A stretch of 64,000 bases of DNA from Acidovorax delafieldii (GTDB lineage: Bacteria; Pseudomonadota; Gammaproteobacteria; Burkholderiales; Burkholderiaceae_C). Position numbers and translations under genes: made by a program. The notes under the pieces were generated by a model that saw nothing but the letters and a program-made list of their open reading frames with translations, was not told the DNA's origin and did not search any database. The stretch's first letter is position 1. Each line of letters begins with the position of its first letter. The stretch covers positions 124,001-188,000 of the forward strand of contig NZ_VJWE01000012.1 of NCBI RefSeq assembly GCF_007993815.1, given 5' to 3'. Positions 63,680 to 64,000 of this stretch are shown piece after piece.

Positions 63680-64000
63680 GTGACTGTTGCCCCCCACCAA
63701 GCGTGCCTGCTGTACTTTGCCGACGAAGAGGCCCCTGCGCTGCGCCTGGCGCAGGCAGCTGGCATGACTGCCCAGGCCATCGAGCGCCACCGCTTCCCTG
63801 ATGGTGAACTCAAGCTGCGTTTGCCCGTCAACGCGGCGGGCCGCCTGCCCCGGCGGGTGGTGCTGCTGCGCAGCCTGCACCAGCCCAATGAAAAGCTGGT
63901 GGAACTGCTGCTGGCCGCGCGCTCAGCCCGCAGCCTGGGCGCGCAGCAGCTCACGCTGGTAGCGCCGTACCTGGCCTATATGCGGCAGGACATCGCCTTC
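63680..64000 (+). CDS. Ribose-phosphate pyrophosphokinase-like protein, N-terminal part (runs off the right edge)
   Basis: The first 107 codons of a PRPP synthetase-like protein, starting with GTG two bases after the phosphorylase stop. It opens ACLLYFADEEAPALRLAQAA, then HRFPDGELKLRL, the FPDGE motif of the family, then LTLVAPYLAYMRQD, matching the conserved PY(L)xYxRQD segment. The C-terminal catalytic region is outside the window. With the phosphorylase it probably forms an operon for recycling nucleotide ribose. Confidence 0.85.
   Translation, partial: MTVAPHQACLLYFADEEAPALRLAQAAGMTAQAIERHRFPDGELKLRLPVNAAGRLPRRVVLLRSLHQPNEKLVELLLAARSARSLGAQQLTLVAPYLAYMRQDIAF

Overview
The window looks like chromosomal core sequence from a betaproteobacterium of the Comamonadaceae (Burkholderiales), most like Acidovorax. 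The clues are uniformly high GC content, the gene order iscRSUA-hscBA-fdx, a pyruvate dehydrogenase operon whose E3 carries its own lipoyl domain, exosortase H, Bug-type solute receptors and a yqj-type envelope operon. I see no prophage, insertion sequence, plasmid backbone or CRISPR array.

Layout. 1-2967: partial aromatic/aspartate aminotransferase (minus strand) and uvrB. 3034-9531: iron-sulfur assembly operon iscR-iscS-iscU-iscA, an intrinsic terminator, hscB-hscA-fdx, and an overlapping DnaQ-type exonuclease. 9539-9816: two identical tRNA-Val(CAC) genes and a strong terminator. 9926-13416: acetylpolyamine amidohydrolase-like enzyme, LhgO-like oxidase, and a three-gene yqjD/E/K-like membrane operon. 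13454-19052: pyrD and rpiA (divergent), a DUF4124 thioredoxin-fold protein, prlC and folD. 19126-28808: a two-component system divergent from aceE-aceF-lpdA. 28934-35762: membrane/ankyrin-like unknown, ectoine-type aspartokinase, EamA transporter, LysR and DeoR regulators, and a NUDIX hydrolase. 35785-42455: lipoprotein Ntn acylase divergent from a GlxA-type regulator, an rRNA-type methyltransferase, exosortase H with its partner, and a flavodoxin. 42608-53053: Cache/PAS diguanylate cyclase, EVE protein, DUF3592 protein, the alkylation-damage operon ada-2OG oxygenase-alkB, and a SNF2 helicase. 53092-57637: LuxR regulator divergent from a DUF3237 protein, Bug receptor and MHETase/tannase-like esterase. 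57683-64000: small envelope proteins, an atypical nucleotide-cyclase domain, an NlpC/P60 hydrolase, a PQQ-type sugar dehydrogenase, an archaeal-type NMP phosphorylase and the start of a PRPP-synthetase-like gene.

The most unusual signal is not a gene. A dispersed imperfectly palindromic element of about 58 bp occurs nine times by eye (eight clear, one weaker). Four copies are intergenic; five lie inside or at the edge of reading frames (hscA, the LhgO-like gene, the lpdA linker, the 3' end of the EamA gene, and the signal peptide of the sugar dehydrogenase). I recall similar words in other Comamonadaceae genomes but know no published name.

Other points of interest are an Ada box upstream of the ada operon, a four-fold 10-bp-phased repeat between the deoR-type and nudK-type genes, a terminator inside the isc operon, and the MHETase-like esterase beside a Bug receptor. 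All calls rest on reading the sequence and remembered family features; no database search was run.
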